Counted from the first letter of the stretch, positions 35,696-47,760 are shown. The stretch is DNA of 64,000 nucleotides from Prochlorococcus sp. AG-402-M15 (GCA_003216615.1 QCIP01000004.1:62001-126000); one strand, 5' to 3'. Notes: generated by a model from the sequence alone, not told the origin. A program made the numbers and translations.

Positions 35696-36604
35696 TTATT
35701 TGATTCGAGAAATTAAAAAAGATATAGGTATCTCAAAAGCTTTTACTGAATTTTTTACAAAAGCTCTGTTGTTAAAAACGTCATAATCTAACCTTTCAAT
35801 AGAATCTAATATTCCTCTGTAGAGACGTAATGATGTCCAAACTGGCCATCTTGCGTCAGAAGATAACCACTTAATCCCATCTTCAGACTTTTGGAACCAA
35901 TCGCGGGCTCTTGTTAATTGAAATTTCATTAGTGCCTTCCATTGATAATTTATTTCACCTTTTAAAAGTTCCTCTTCAGAATAATTAAATTTTTTAATAT
36001 CTGCCTGAGGAAGATAAATTCTACCTCTTTGCCTATCTTCACCTACATCTCTCAATATATTTGTTAATTGATTTGCTATTCCTAAAGCTATTGCTGCTTC
36101 TGAAGGGTCAGGCTTGTCACTCCAGGGAGCTGATGTATAAGCGCTATCAATTCCCATTACATTCTGAGTCATTAAACCGACAGTCCCTGCGACTCTATAA
36201 CAATAGAGTTTTAATTCATCAAAATCTTTGTATCTAAATTTATTAAGATCCATCCTTTGACCCTTAATCATATCTAAGTAAGGTTGAATACTTTGTGGAT
36301 ATTTTTCAATTGTATCTAATAAAACGGCATCTAATTCCGATTTAATATTCCCTTTAAATACAGCCTTTGTATTTTCTTCCCATTCATCTAAATTATTTGA
36401 AAGCTCATCTTGAGATTTAGTGGAAGCTTCTAAGCTATCCATTATTTCATCCGTTCTTCTACACCAAACGTAAATAGCCCAAATAGCTTTTCTCTTTTCT
36501 AGTGGTAATAGAAGAGTTCCCAAGTAAAAAGTTTTAGCCCATTGCTGAGTTTCTTTACGGCATGTCTCGTATGCTTTATCTAGTTGAGAAATTGAATTTT
36601 TCAA
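35696..36604 (-). CDS. crtB: Phytoene synthase
   Basis: CrtB condenses two geranylgeranyl diphosphates into phytoene, the first carotenoid step. Both Asp-rich metal motifs of trans-isoprenyl synthases are visible: 'RRTDEIMD' near residues 49-56 and 'DVGEDRQRGRIYLP' near 190. The length of 302 is normal. It follows crtP on the same strand with a 37-base gap, the standard crtP-crtB pair of cyanobacteria. Confidence 0.95.
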   Translation of the reverse strand: MKNSISQLDKAYETCRKETQQWAKTFYLGTLLLPLEKRKAIWAIYVWCRRTDEIMDSLEASTKSQDELSNNLDEWEENTKAVFKGNIKSELDAVLLDTIEKYPQSIQPYLDMIKGQRMDLNKFRYKDFDELKLYCYRVAGTVGLMTQNVMGIDSAYTSAPWSDKPDPSEAAIALGIANQLTNILRDVGEDRQRGRIYLPQADIKKFNYSEEELLKGEINYQWKALMKFQLTRARDWFQKSEDGIKWLSSDARWPVWTSLRLYRGILDSIERLDYDVFNNRAFVKNSVKAFEIPISFLISRIK

Positions 36605-36641
36605 AAAGTTTTAGAAGAATTTAGGAATTTTCTTGAAATGT

Positions 36642-38075
<1,434 letters not shown>

Positions 38076-38123
38076 TTAAAGTTAGGACATAATAATTTTT
38101 TTCGTTGATTATTTCGCAAAATT

Positions 38124-38471
38124 ATGGAAAAAATGCTTTTAAAATCGACAACTCGACACGTAAGAATTTTTACTGCTGAAGTAGTTGATGATCAATTACA
38201 GTTTCATCCCAACAAACTGACTCTTGATTTAGATCCCGATAACGAGTTTATTTGGAACGAAAATTCTTTGAACAAAATAAATGAAAAATTTAATGAATTA
38301 ATAAAAGAGAGAGCAGGCAAGGATTTAGATGATTATGAACTTCGGAAAATAGGTTCAGAAATCGAAGGTCTAATTAAATTTTTGCTTCAAAATGGGCAAT
38401 TAAGCTATAACCCTGATTGTAGAGTAATGAACTATTCAATGGGTTTACCAAAGACAAATGAAGTATTGTGA
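38124..38471 (+). CDS. ndhM: NAD(P)H-quinone oxidoreductase subunit M
   Basis: NdhM is a peripheral NDH-1 subunit specific to oxygenic phototrophs. The N-terminal '[16 protein letters not shown]' and the '[13 protein letters not shown]' stretch, then '[11 protein letters not shown]' at the end, match the family. The length of 115 is normal. Its stop overlaps the GTG start of the DUF3172 gene by 4 bases, so the two are translationally linked. Confidence 0.93.
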   Translation: MEKMLLKSTTRHVRIFTAEVVDDQLQFHPNKLTLDLDPDNEFIWNENSLNKINEKFNELIKERAGKDLDDYELRKIGSEIEGLIKFLLQNGQLSYNPDCRVMNYSMGLPKTNEVL

Positions 38472-39094
38472 ATAGACCACCCTCAAATAGAAGGCCTAGG
38501 AGAGGCTCAAATAGAAGTTATTACTCTTCAAATCTAAGAGATGGCGATCCTTATGAACAAAGAAATACTCGATTGCCTACCTCTTCATCTGAACAAAAGA
38601 TTAACTTCAGTACAGGAACCATTGCTGTTCTTGCGGGAGTATTAATTCTAGGAGTTGGTATAGGGAGCGCGATTACCAGTACGACAGATGGAGGTCAGGG
38701 AAATATAGCTAGTCAACAACAATTAGATATGGCTGTTCCAGATCCTGAATTTTGCAGACAATGGGGTGCAAGCGCCTTTGTTATCGATGTTGAAATGTAT
38801 ACGACTCTCAATCCTTCTACGAGTTTCGTAACCCAACCAGCTCTCCAGCCAGGTTGTGTTATTAGAAGAGAGAATTGGACAGTTTTACAAAAACAAGGAG
38901 CAATTAGTAACGAAGATGTAAGAGAATGTAAGCAAAGAATGAATACCTTTGCTTATATTGGGTCTATACGAGATAAACCAATTGTTAAATGCGTTTATCA
39001 AACTGATGTCAATGAAAATAAATTTATAATCAAGGGCGATGGACAAGCAGAAGATGGGGGAGTAGGAATTAATAAAGAAGCAATTCAGTTCTGA
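38468..39094 (+). CDS. DUF3172 membrane-anchored protein
   Basis: This 208-residue protein has an Arg/Ser/Asn-rich N-terminal tail (1-42), one transmembrane helix (about 47-68) and an extracytoplasmic domain with several conserved cysteines ('DPEFCRQWG', '[11 protein letters not shown]', 'VRECKQRMN', 'IVKCVYQ'). This layout matches the DUF3172 family. It overlaps ndhM by 4 bases, which suggests a role near NDH-1 or the thylakoid membrane, but no function is known. The start is GTG. Confidence 0.8.
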   Translation: MNRPPSNRRPRRGSNRSYYSSNLRDGDPYEQRNTRLPTSSSEQKINFSTGTIAVLAGVLILGVGIGSAITSTTDGGQGNIASQQQLDMAVPDPEFCRQWGASAFVIDVEMYTTLNPSTSFVTQPALQPGCVIRRENWTVLQKQGAISNEDVRECKQRMNTFAYIGSIRDKPIVKCVYQTDVNENKFIIKGDGQAEDGGVGINKEAIQF

Positions 39095-39101
39095 TTAATT
39101 T

Positions 39102-40046
39102 TTATGTTTGTCTTAATGGGCTTTCTAAACTAGCAAATTGAGGAAGAATATTTTTTTTAAAGACTTCAGATGCTCTTGAAGTATATCTTGATGGATTAGT
39201 AATCAATTTAAGTTCTCTTTCAACTTCTAAGTCAGCAACGAATGCTTTGTGGATTGTTCCGGCCGCTAATTCTCTTTCAATAGAAACAACTGGTAAAAAC
39301 GAAGCCCCAAGACCTGATTGAACTGCATTCTTGATTGCTTCAAGAGAGTTGAGTTCCATCTCAATTTTTAATCTTTGAATGTCAAGTCCAGAATCTTTAA
39401 GGAGTTTATCAACAACTTTTCTTGTTGTAGATTGAGAGTCTAATGTTACAAAATTTAATTTATATAAGTCTTCCTTTAAAAGTTCTTTTTTACTAGAAAG
39501 TTGGTGTTTAGGGGGTAAGACTAATGCTAATTCATCGGTTGCATATGGAATTACTTGTAATAAATTTTCTAAATCGCTTGGTAATTGTCCTCCAATTATG
39601 GCTAGGTCAATTTGTCCATTTGCAACACTCCAGCCAGTTCTTCTAGTACTGTGTACTTGAAGTTGAACAGATACTTCAGGATATTTTTGTCTGAATAGTC
39701 CTATCATCCTTGGCATTAAATAAGTTCCTGTTGTTTGACTGGCTCCAATAACAAGTGTCCCACCTTTTAAGCTATTTAAATCCTCTATTGCTTTACAAGC
39801 TTCATCGCATTGATTCAAAATTCGTTCGCAATATTCAAGGAGTAGTCTTCCTGCTTCTGTTAACAGAGCTTTTCTGCCACCTCTATCGAAAATTGTGATT
39901 TCAAGTTGTTTTTCTAGATTTTGAATTTGCAAACTAACAGCAGGTTGGGTTACATATAAGAGATCTGCAGCCTTTTTAAAACTTCCTTCAGCTGCTATAG
40001 CTTTTAGTATTCTTAATTGGTCAAGAGTAAATGGTAATTCTGGCAT
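39102..40046 (-). CDS. rbcR: LysR-type regulator RbcR (Ycf30-like)
   Basis: This 314-residue LysR-family regulator has an N-terminal helix-turn-helix at residues 5-64 ('[20 protein letters not shown]') and a two-lobed effector domain from about residue 95. The sequence fits the RbcR/Ycf30 group that controls Rubisco and carbon-concentration genes; CmpR and NdhR are related. It starts 83 bases from a divergent Z-ISO-like gene and shares a regulatory region with it. Confidence 0.85.
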   Translation of the reverse strand: MPELPFTLDQLRILKAIAAEGSFKKAADLLYVTQPAVSLQIQNLEKQLEITIFDRGGRKALLTEAGRLLLEYCERILNQCDEACKAIEDLNSLKGGTLVIGASQTTGTYLMPRMIGLFRQKYPEVSVQLQVHSTRRTGWSVANGQIDLAIIGGQLPSDLENLLQVIPYATDELALVLPPKHQLSSKKELLKEDLYKLNFVTLDSQSTTRKVVDKLLKDSGLDIQRLKIEMELNSLEAIKNAVQSGLGASFLPVVSIERELAAGTIHKAFVADLEVERELKLITNPSRYTSRASEVFKKNILPQFASLESPLRQT

Positions 40047-40129
40047 TTATTATGCCTACAATTATTTATAATTCTAATGCTTAGAAGCATTCTTGTTAAG
40101 AACAAAAATTATTTGAATAATTTAAATTT

Positions 40130-40858
40130 ATGGATACTCATAAAACTTCTCTGGTAATTTTGTTTTTGATTTTGATTTTTGCATTAATTCATAGTGGTGG
40201 AGCTGCTTTAAGAATCAAAGCAGAATCTATAATGGGACCAAGATTATGGAGGTTATGTTTTGTTTTCTTAAGTTTGCCATCTGCAATTATCTTGATTAGT
40301 TACTTTTTGGCTCATAGATACGACGGAATCAGATTATGGAATTTTCAAGGCAATCATTTCGTTTTTATAATGGTTTGGTTTTTAACTGCAATAAGTTTTT
40401 TATTTTTATATCCTGCCACTTACAATTTGCTTGAAATTCCGTCTGTTTTTAAACCTAAAGTGCGAATTTATGGAACTGGGATAATGAGAATCACAAGGCA
40501 TCCTCAAGCATTTGGTCAGATAATTTGGTGTTTTGCACATACTTTATGGATTGGTTCATCATTTACATTAATAACTTCCATTGGCTTAATTTTGCATCAT
40601 CTTTTTGCAATCTGGCATGGAGATAAGAGATTAGCTAATAGATTTGGAGAGGAATTTGAAAAATTTAAAAAAAATACTTCCATAATCCCCTTTATGGCAA
40701 TACTTGAAGGAAGGCAAGAATTTAAAATTAAAGAATTTTTTAGGTTATCTCAACTGGGCATATTGATTGCAATAGCTGTACTTTGGTGGTCCCATAAGTA
40801 CATAAATATTGCTGTTAGAACATTTAATTCATCATTTTTGTCGGAATTTTTCAATTAA
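40130..40858 (+). CDS. NnrU-family protein, probable 15-cis-zeta-carotene isomerase (Z-ISO)
   Basis: This 242-residue integral membrane protein has about six transmembrane helices. It carries the 'RITRHPQAFGQ' block (His124), His137, and 'LHHLFAIWHGDKR' (His156, His157, His163), which match the heme-ligand regions I remember from plant Z-ISO, an enzyme that descends from NnrU. Z-ISO isomerises the 15-cis bond between the PDS and ZDS steps. crtB-crtP lies 2 kb upstream and crtQ is also in the window, which supports a carotenoid role. A denitrification NnrU role is unlikely here. Confidence 0.72.
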   Translation: MDTHKTSLVILFLILIFALIHSGGAALRIKAESIMGPRLWRLCFVFLSLPSAIILISYFLAHRYDGIRLWNFQGNHFVFIMVWFLTAISFLFLYPATYNLLEIPSVFKPKVRIYGTGIMRITRHPQAFGQIIWCFAHTLWIGSSFTLITSIGLILHHLFAIWHGDKRLANRFGEEFEKFKKNTSIIPFMAILEGRQEFKIKEFFRLSQLGILIAIAVLWWSHKYINIAVRTFNSSFLSEFFN

Positions 40859-40891
40859 CAGTTTAAAATCAAGATATAAGTTTTTTAAAAC

Positions 40892-42913
40892 ATGCCTCAA
40901 GCTTCAGAAATTGCCTGGTTAATTCCTGTTTTTCCACTTATTGGAGCAGTGCTTTCTGGTTTAGGGTTGATAAGTTTTAACAAGAAAATTAATAATTCTA
41001 GGGGAATTGTTTCTTTAGGTCTGATTTCTTTTGTTGGTATATCTGCGGTAATTAGCTACAAAGCTCTATTTGAACAAGTTAATGGTTATCAATCAGTAGA
41101 AAAATTATTTGTATGGGCTAATGCTGGCGATTTCACAATCCCTATGGGCTTTGTCCTTGATCCTTTGGGTAGTGTAATGCTTGCTTTAGTAACCACAATA
41201 ACACTGTTGGTAATGATTTACTCTCATGGTTATATGGCCCATGACAAGGGTTATGTAAGATTTTTTACATATTTAGCCCTTTTTAGTAGTTCAATGATGG
41301 GATTAATAATTAGTCCAAATTTGTTAGAAATTTACGTTTTTTGGGAATTAGTTGGAATGTGTTCTTACCTACTGGTAGGTTTTTGGTACGACAGAGATGG
41401 TGCTGCCCATGCTGCGCAAAAAGCATTTGTTGTTAACAGGGTAGGAGACTTTGGATTATTACTAGGTATTCTGGGTTTATTTTGGGCAACTAATAGTTTT
41501 GATTTTAATGAAATAGCTACTGGAATTTCTCAATCTATATCTGATAATTCAATACCTATTTGGGCTGCTTTAAGCCTTTGTTTTTTAGTTTTTTTAGGAC
41601 CAATGGCAAAATCTGCGCAGTTTCCTCTTCATGTATGGTTGCCAGATGCTATGGAGGGACCGACACCAATTTCTGCACTTATACATGCAGCTACAATGGT
41701 GGCTGCAGGAATATTTCTAGTAGCTAGGCTACAACCTCTATATTCAATATTTCCCTCTATCCAGTTCATTATTGCTTTAGTTGGTACCATTACTTGTTTT
41801 TTAGGCGCTTCTATAGCTTTGACCCAAATGGATTTAAAAAAGGGATTAGCATACAGCACCGTTTCTCAGCTTGGCTATATGATGCTCGCCATGGGTTGTG
41901 GAGCTCCAATAGCAGGAATTTTCCATTTGGTTACTCATGCTTGCTTTAAAGCAATGCTGTTTTTAGGATCTGGTTCTGTGATACATGCTATGGAAGAAGT
42001 AGTAGGACATCAACCGGTTTTGGCTCAAGACATGAGATTAATGGGTGGTTTAAGAAAAAAAATGCCATATACATCTGCAACCTTTTTAATAGGTTGTGTG
42101 GCAATTAGTGGTATTCCTCCGTTGGCAGGTTTTTGGAGTAAAGATGAGATACTTGGAAATGCATTTATATCATTCCCAGCTTTTTGGTTTATAGGCCTCT
42201 TAACAGCTGGTATGACTGCTTTTTATATGTTTAGGCTTTATTTCTTGACATTTGAGGGTGATTTTAGAGGGGATAATAAAGAATTACAAAAAGAGCTTTT
42301 AATAGCTTCCAAAGTTAATCCAGATGAAGAAAATGAAGAAGAGCATGCAGAACATGGCCATATACATGAGTCTCCTTGGTCAATGACATTCCCCTTGGTA
42401 TTTCTAGCTGTGCCATCAGTAATTATTGGCTTTATGGGACTTCCATGGGATAGTAAATTTGCAAATTTACTAGATCCTGAAGAGGCAGAGATTGCTACAA
42501 AAGCTTTCGAATTAAAAGAATTTTTGCCTTTGGCGATAGCCTCAGTTCTGATCGCATCAAGTGGTATCTTTATTGCTTATCAGGCATATTTTGTTAAAAA
42601 AATTAATTTGTCAATTTTATTTGCAGAAAAGTTTCCTACTATCAACAAGTTTTTATCGAATAAGTGGTATCTTGATGACCTTAATGAAAAACTTTTCGTA
42701 AAAGGTAGTAGAAAACTAGCTAAAGAAGTTTTGGAAGTTGATTCTAAAGTTGTAGATGGCGTCGTGAATCTCACAGGACTTGTAACTTTAGGTAGTGGAG
42801 AAGGTCTAAAATATTTCGAGACCGGTAGAGCCCAATTTTATGCTCTTATTGTATTTGGAGGAGTAATTTTATTAGTTGCCATATTTGGCTTTCAATCTCC
42901 TCAAGTAACTTAA
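40892..42913 (+). CDS. ndhF: NAD(P)H-quinone oxidoreductase subunit 5
   Basis: NdhF is a large proton-pumping membrane subunit related to Mrp antiporters. The 673-residue sequence has about 15 or more transmembrane helices and the antiporter core motifs, including 'ELVGMCSYLLVGFWYDR' and 'HVWLPDAMEGPTPISALIHAAT'. A hydrophilic Glu/His-rich insert sits near residues 478-494. It precedes ndhD by 84 bases, a pair often found together. It is the NdhF1-type used in respiratory and cyclic flow. Confidence 0.95.
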   Translation: MPQASEIAWLIPVFPLIGAVLSGLGLISFNKKINNSRGIVSLGLISFVGISAVISYKALFEQVNGYQSVEKLFVWANAGDFTIPMGFVLDPLGSVMLALVTTITLLVMIYSHGYMAHDKGYVRFFTYLALFSSSMMGLIISPNLLEIYVFWELVGMCSYLLVGFWYDRDGAAHAAQKAFVVNRVGDFGLLLGILGLFWATNSFDFNEIATGISQSISDNSIPIWAALSLCFLVFLGPMAKSAQFPLHVWLPDAMEGPTPISALIHAATMVAAGIFLVARLQPLYSIFPSIQFIIALVGTITCFLGASIALTQMDLKKGLAYSTVSQLGYMMLAMGCGAPIAGIFHLVTHACFKAMLFLGSGSVIHAMEEVVGHQPVLAQDMRLMGGLRKKMPYTSATFLIGCVAISGIPPLAGFWSKDEILGNAFISFPAFWFIGLLTAGMTAFYMFRLYFLTFEGDFRGDNKELQKELLIASKVNPDEENEEEHAEHGHIHESPWSMTFPLVFLAVPSVIIGFMGLPWDSKFANLLDPEEAEIATKAFELKEFLPLAIASVLIASSGIFIAYQAYFVKKINLSILFAEKFPTINKFLSNKWYLDDLNEKLFVKGSRKLAKEVLEVDSKVVDGVVNLTGLVTLGSGEGLKYFETGRAQFYALIVFGGVILLVAIFGFQSPQVT

Positions 42914-43033
42914 TTTCAATTGTGTGTCTTCACTGTCCATTGGGTGAAAAAATACAGATAATTTCTAGACTTTGTTTAAGATAAATTTCTTATTAAATTG
43001 AGTACTTATTTTTTTACACATTTTGCGATACAA

Positions 43034-44638
43034 ATGTTAGGAACTTTAGGAGCTGGATTATCTACTTTCCCTTGGCTGTCGGCTTCAATTTTGTTCCCAA
43101 TTGGTAGTGCTTTTGTTATACCTTTTTTCCCAGATAAAGGAGATGGTAAAGAGGTTAGATGGTTTGCTTTGTCTATTGCATTAATAACTTTTTTAATAAC
43201 TGTAGGTTCATATATAAATGGCTTTGATATTAAAAATGAAAATGTTCAACTTAAAGAAAATATTAGTTGGCTCCCTGATTTAGGTCTTACTTGGTCTGTC
43301 GGCGCTGACGGTATTTCGATGCCTTTAATATTATTAACTAGTTTTATAACTGCCTTAGCAGTTTTAGCAGCATGGCCAGTTAAGTTCAAACCAAAATTAT
43401 TTTTCTTTTTAATCTTGGTGATGGATGGTGGGCAAATCGCAGTATTTGCAGTTCAAGATATGCTTTTATTCTTTTTAACTTGGGAACTTGAATTGATTCC
43501 CGTATACTTATTACTGGCTATATGGGGTGGCAAAAATAGACAATATGCAGCAACGAAATTCATTATTTATACAGCTGGGAGTTCGATATTTATCCTCTTG
43601 GCAGCATTAGCAATGGGTTTCTATGGAACAGAAATTCCAAATTTTGAGTTTTCTCACTTAGCAGCTCAAGATTTTAGTCAAAAATTCCAAATTCTCTGTT
43701 ATGTCGGTCTCTTAATTGCATTTGGAGTAAAACTCCCAATAGTTCCTCTTCATACTTGGCTTCCAGATGCTCATGGAGAGGCTACAGCTCCTGTTCATAT
43801 GCTTTTAGCTGGAATTTTATTGAAGATGGGAGGATACGCTCTTTTAAGATTTAATGCACAATTATTACCAGTTGCACATGCACAATTTGCCCCTTTATTA
43901 ATAGTCCTTGGAGTAGTAAATATAATTTATGCTGCATTAACTTCTTTTGCGCAAAGAAATCTCAAAAGAAAAATTGCATACAGTTCTATTAGCCATATGG
44001 GTTTTGTCCTTATTGGAATAGGAAGTTTTAGTAGCCTCGGAACAAGTGGAGCAATGCTACAAATGGTTAGTCATGGATTAATTGGTGCTAGTTTATTTTT
44101 TCTTGTAGGAGCTACTTATGATAGAACAAAGACTCTTAAACTTGATGAAATGAGTGGTGTAGGGCAAAAAATGAGAATCATGTTTGCCTTATGGACTGCT
44201 TGCTCTCTTGCTTCACTTGCTTTGCCAGGTATGAGTGGATTTGTGTCCGAATTAATGGTATTCACAGGATTTGTTACCGATGAGGTTTATACACTTCCAT
44301 TTAGAATAATTATGGCTTCTTTAGCTGCTATAGGTGTGATACTTACTCCTATTTATTTACTTTCAATGTTACGAGAAATTTTCTTTGGTAAAGAAAATCC
44401 AAAATTAACCGAAGAAAGAAAACTTATTGATGCTGAACCTAGAGAAGTTTATATTATTGCTTGTTTACTTTTACCAATAATTGGAATTGGTTTATATCCA
44501 AGATTAGTTACTGAAAGTTATCTTGCATCTATTAATAATTTAGTTGATAGAGATTTAAGTGCAGTTAAAAGTTCTGTTAAAACAAATATCTTCTCGGGAA
44601 CAAAAAAAAGTGAGATTTTAAAGGCTCCTTCAATATAG
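43034..44638 (+). CDS. ndhD: NAD(P)H-quinone oxidoreductase chain 4
   Basis: NdhD is another antiporter-like subunit of the NDH-1 membrane arm, with about 14 transmembrane helices. Core motifs '[18 protein letters not shown]' and '[20 protein letters not shown]' are clear. I chose the ATG at 43034, which begins 'MLGTLGAGL' as in related proteins (534 residues); a TTG at 42998 would add 12. It follows ndhF on the same strand. Confidence 0.94.
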   Translation: MLGTLGAGLSTFPWLSASILFPIGSAFVIPFFPDKGDGKEVRWFALSIALITFLITVGSYINGFDIKNENVQLKENISWLPDLGLTWSVGADGISMPLILLTSFITALAVLAAWPVKFKPKLFFFLILVMDGGQIAVFAVQDMLLFFLTWELELIPVYLLLAIWGGKNRQYAATKFIIYTAGSSIFILLAALAMGFYGTEIPNFEFSHLAAQDFSQKFQILCYVGLLIAFGVKLPIVPLHTWLPDAHGEATAPVHMLLAGILLKMGGYALLRFNAQLLPVAHAQFAPLLIVLGVVNIIYAALTSFAQRNLKRKIAYSSISHMGFVLIGIGSFSSLGTSGAMLQMVSHGLIGASLFFLVGATYDRTKTLKLDEMSGVGQKMRIMFALWTACSLASLALPGMSGFVSELMVFTGFVTDEVYTLPFRIIMASLAAIGVILTPIYLLSMLREIFFGKENPKLTEERKLIDAEPREVYIIACLLLPIIGIGLYPRLVTESYLASINNLVDRDLSAVKSSVKTNIFSGTKKSEILKAPSI

Positions 44639-44761
44639 TTTTTAAAATTAATGCAATATTGTTTTGCGTTAAATAAATAAGAAGATATCTTATGAGTAGT
44701 TATTAATTAATTTAAGGTAACTTATTTAAATTCTATTGATAGGCAACAATTAGGGCCTAGA

Positions 44762-45583
44762 TTGTTGATCAAATTTCTTCAAGACGCCGCAGGGAAGGGT
44801 GATCTTGATCCATGGGATATTGATGTAATAAGTGTAATTGATAGCTTTTTAGACCAATATTCAAATAATTTTAAGAAAACTTTATATAGTCAGAATTCAT
44901 ATCATAAAGATTTATCTGAGACAAGCGAGGCATTTTTTGCGGCTTCTGTACTCGTTAATTTGAAGGCTCAAGTTTTGGAGTCTGATGTTTTCAAAGAAAA
45001 ATCATCAGATTTTGAAGATGATTTTGATTTAGATGATCAAGATTGGATTGATCAAGAATTTGATATTCCAAAATACCCTGAAAAATACCTAAGGAGAAGA
45101 TCGATAGCACAACCAATTCTTAAACGCACAACAACATTGGGAGAATTGGTAAGTCAATTAGAGTCTATTGCTGAAGTTATAGAAACTCAAGATCTTTTAT
45201 TAATGAAGAGAAAAAGAAATAAAAAATATTCTGATAGGGCTTTAATTTCTCAAGTTAAATCTTTAGCGCATCGAGAAAAACTACCTGAAACTACAAAAGA
45301 ATTAGGGAAATTTATTGATGGTTGGGAAAAAGCATTACAGTGGACAGACTTTGAATACTTAGTTGAAATTTGGCAAACGGTTGTAAAAAATGATTTAGAT
45401 AAAGATCGTCTTGGGGTCTTTTGGGCTTTATTATTTTTATCATCTGAAAACAAAATTGAGATTAAACAAATTAATTCCTTATATGGACCAATTCAAATTA
45501 AAAGAATAATACCTGAAGGAGGCTTAGCTCAATTGCCTATAGATAATCTTGAGATAAAAAAAAACTATAGCTCTGCTTTTTAG
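44762..45583 (+). CDS. scpA: Segregation and condensation protein A
   Basis: ScpA is the kleisin that works with SMC and ScpB in chromosome condensation. The N-terminal 'LDPWDIDVISVIDSFL' block is typical and the C-terminal helices fit. The coordinate given starts at TTG 44762, but the family's 'GARLAIRLLQDAA'-like beginning seems to extend upstream: codons from about 44741 encode 'RQQLGPRLL', in frame and open back to a TAA at 44708-44710. No ATG, GTG or TTG lies in that stretch, so the real start may be an ATT at 44735 or similar. The function call does not depend on this. Confidence 0.85.
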   Translation: MLIKFLQDAAGKGDLDPWDIDVISVIDSFLDQYSNNFKKTLYSQNSYHKDLSETSEAFFAASVLVNLKAQVLESDVFKEKSSDFEDDFDLDDQDWIDQEFDIPKYPEKYLRRRSIAQPILKRTTTLGELVSQLESIAEVIETQDLLLMKRKRNKKYSDRALISQVKSLAHREKLPETTKELGKFIDGWEKALQWTDFEYLVEIWQTVVKNDLDKDRLGVFWALLFLSSENKIEIKQINSLYGPIQIKRIIPEGGLAQLPIDNLEIKKNYSSAF

Positions 45584-45631
45584 TAGCTTAATAGTAATAA
45601 CGTATAATCTTTAAAAAGGGATTTTGAATTC

Positions 45632-46810
45632 ATGAAGGCAATGATACTTGCGGCAGGTAAAGGTACACGTGTTCAGCCAATAACTCATATTATTCCAAAA
45701 CCAATGATACCTATTTTACAAAAACCTGTAATGGAGTTTTTATTAGAACTTTTAAAAGAGCATGGCTTTAAAGAGATAATGGTTAATGTTTCTCACCTCG
45801 CTGAAGAAATTGAAAATTACTTTAGGGATGGTCAAAGATTTGGTGTGGAGATAGCATATAGTTTTGAAGGCAGAATTGAAGATGGTGAATTAATAGGAGA
45901 TGCTTTAGGTTCTGCAGGAGGATTAAAAAAAATTCAAGATTTTCAAAAATTCTTTGATGAAACTTTTGTTGTACTATGTGGCGATGCTTTAGTTGACTTA
46001 GATTTAACTCAAGCGGTTAAAAAACATAAGGAAAAAGGAGCGATAGCAAGTTTAATAACTAAAAAAGTAACTAGAGATCAAGTATCAAGTTATGGCGTAG
46101 TAGTTTCAGATGATAATGGACGTATAAAGGCTTTTCAAGAAAAGCCATCTGTAGATGAAGCTTTAGGTGACTCTATTAATACAGGTATTTATCTGTTTGA
46201 ACCTGAAATTTTTAATTACATCCCATCAGGTGAAAAATTTGATATTGGTGCGGATCTCTTTCCAAAACTTGTTGAAATGAATTTGCCATTTTTTGCACTA
46301 CCAATGGATTTCGAATGGGTAGATATTGGAAAAGTTCCTGATTATTGGAGTGCTATTCGCAATGTATTACAAGGCAAGGTAAGACAAGTAGATATACCTG
46401 GCAAAGAAATTAAACCTGGAGTTTTTACCGGATTAAATGTTGCTGCTAATTGGGACAAAGTTGATATTACTGGTCCAGTATATATAGGTGGAATGACAAG
46501 AATAGAAGATGGTGCAACAATTATTGGCCCTGCAATGATTGGCCCAAGCTGTTGTATTTGCGAAGGTGCAACAATTGATAATTCAATTATTTTTGATTAT
46601 TCCAAAATTGGCAATGGTGTTCGACTTGTAGATAAATTAGTATTTGGACGTTATTGCGTAGGCAAAAATGGAGATCACTTCGATTTGCAAGATGCATCTT
46701 TGGATTGGTTGATAACAGATTCTAGAAGATCTGATATGACCGAACCATCTCCTCAGCAGAAAGCAATGGCAGAATTATTAGGTACTGATTTGATTAATAT
46801 TCCAGATTAA
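45632..46810 (+). CDS. Sugar-phosphate nucleotidyltransferase with left-handed helix domain
   Basis: This 392-residue enzyme belongs to the NDP-sugar pyrophosphorylase family. The N-terminal Rossmann-like domain begins with 'MILAAGKGTRVQP', keeps Lys23 in 'PKPM' and an acidic metal site in 'CGDALVDLD'. From about residue 255, hexapeptide-type beta-helix turns follow ('GPVYIGG', 'GATIIGPAMIGP'). Activities in the family are GDP-mannose or glucose-1-phosphate nucleotidyl transfer; the exact sugar is unclear. It converges on metF with overlapping 3' ends. Confidence 0.85.
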   Translation: MKAMILAAGKGTRVQPITHIIPKPMIPILQKPVMEFLLELLKEHGFKEIMVNVSHLAEEIENYFRDGQRFGVEIAYSFEGRIEDGELIGDALGSAGGLKKIQDFQKFFDETFVVLCGDALVDLDLTQAVKKHKEKGAIASLITKKVTRDQVSSYGVVVSDDNGRIKAFQEKPSVDEALGDSINTGIYLFEPEIFNYIPSGEKFDIGADLFPKLVEMNLPFFALPMDFEWVDIGKVPDYWSAIRNVLQGKVRQVDIPGKEIKPGVFTGLNVAANWDKVDITGPVYIGGMTRIEDGATIIGPAMIGPSCCICEGATIDNSIIFDYSKIGNGVRLVDKLVFGRYCVGKNGDHFDLQDASLDWLITDSRRSDMTEPSPQQKAMAELLGTDLINIPD

Positions 46811-47684
46811 GACAAGCTTTTTCAAGAATCTCAGGGATTAAGTGTTCCATCTTAACTGCCATTAGATGAATCCCATTCGCTATGTTATAAAAGTCTTGAG
46901 CTTGTTCAGCAGCAATTTGAATACCCTCTTCTAAGGGGTTTTTGGCATCTTTAAGACGATTTAATATATTTTCAGGTATGTTTGCACCAGGGACGTATTT
47001 ATTTATAAAAAGGGCATTTTTGTAAGACTTTAATAGGAATACACCTGCAATTACAGGAATCTCAAGGGGTTCCGCTATTTTTTCGCAAAAATTTATTAAA
47101 TTGTCTCTTTCCATAACCATTTGAGTTTGAATGAATTGAGCTCCAGCCTCTTTCTTTTTTCTTATTCTATTTTCTAAACTTCTTTGATTTTTACAACTTG
47201 GATCTGCAGCAGCTCCTGCATATATAAATGTTTTTTTATCGGGAAGTTCCCCAAAAGTAGGATCAATTCCTTTATTAAAGGCCTGAATTTGTTGTAGCAA
47301 TCTTACTGACTCAAACTGATGTACCGCTTTAGCATCTTGTTGATCCCCAGCTTTTACTGAATCACCTGTAATACATAAGATGTTTTTAATTCCTAAAGCA
47401 TTTGCTCCCAGAATGTCTGATTGTAAAGCAATTTTATTACGATCTCTGCAAGATATTTGCATTACTGGTTCTATCTCATTTTCCAGTAATAGTTTGGACA
47501 TTGCCAAGCTGCACATTCTCATTACAGCCCTGCTTCCGTCGGTAATGTTAACAGCATGTACATTTTCTTTCAAAAGTTGTGCTATCTTAATAGATCTTAT
47601 GGGGTCTCCACCTCTAGGGGGCATTAACTCTGCCGTTATTACTTTGGATTTTTTTTCTAAAGTCTGCTGAAGTTTTGATTTCAA
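46794..47684 (-). CDS. metF: Methylenetetrahydrofolate reductase
   Basis: MetF reduces 5,10-methylene-THF to 5-methyl-THF for methionine synthesis. The TIM-barrel flavoprotein shows 'ITAELMPPRGGD' at the start, 'NITDGSRAVMRM' and the 'CRDRNKIALQSDILGA' region of the flavin site, and 'QTQMVM' further on. The length of 296 is normal. It shares 17 bases with the end of the convergent nucleotidyltransferase gene and is divergent from the PedR-like regulator. Confidence 0.92.
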   Translation of the reverse strand: MKSKLQQTLEKKSKVITAELMPPRGGDPIRSIKIAQLLKENVHAVNITDGSRAVMRMCSLAMSKLLLENEIEPVMQISCRDRNKIALQSDILGANALGIKNILCITGDSVKAGDQQDAKAVHQFESVRLLQQIQAFNKGIDPTFGELPDKKTFIYAGAAADPSCKNQRSLENRIRKKKEAGAQFIQTQMVMERDNLINFCEKIAEPLEIPVIAGVFLLKSYKNALFINKYVPGANIPENILNRLKDAKNPLEEGIQIAAEQAQDFYNIANGIHLMAVKMEHLIPEILEKACLNLEY

Positions 47685-47760
47685 TTGCTTTTTTTCCTAA
47701 TCGGTTAACAAGTGTAATGGGATTGCTAAACTTAATTAATATAAAAAAGGAACTGTTTAA

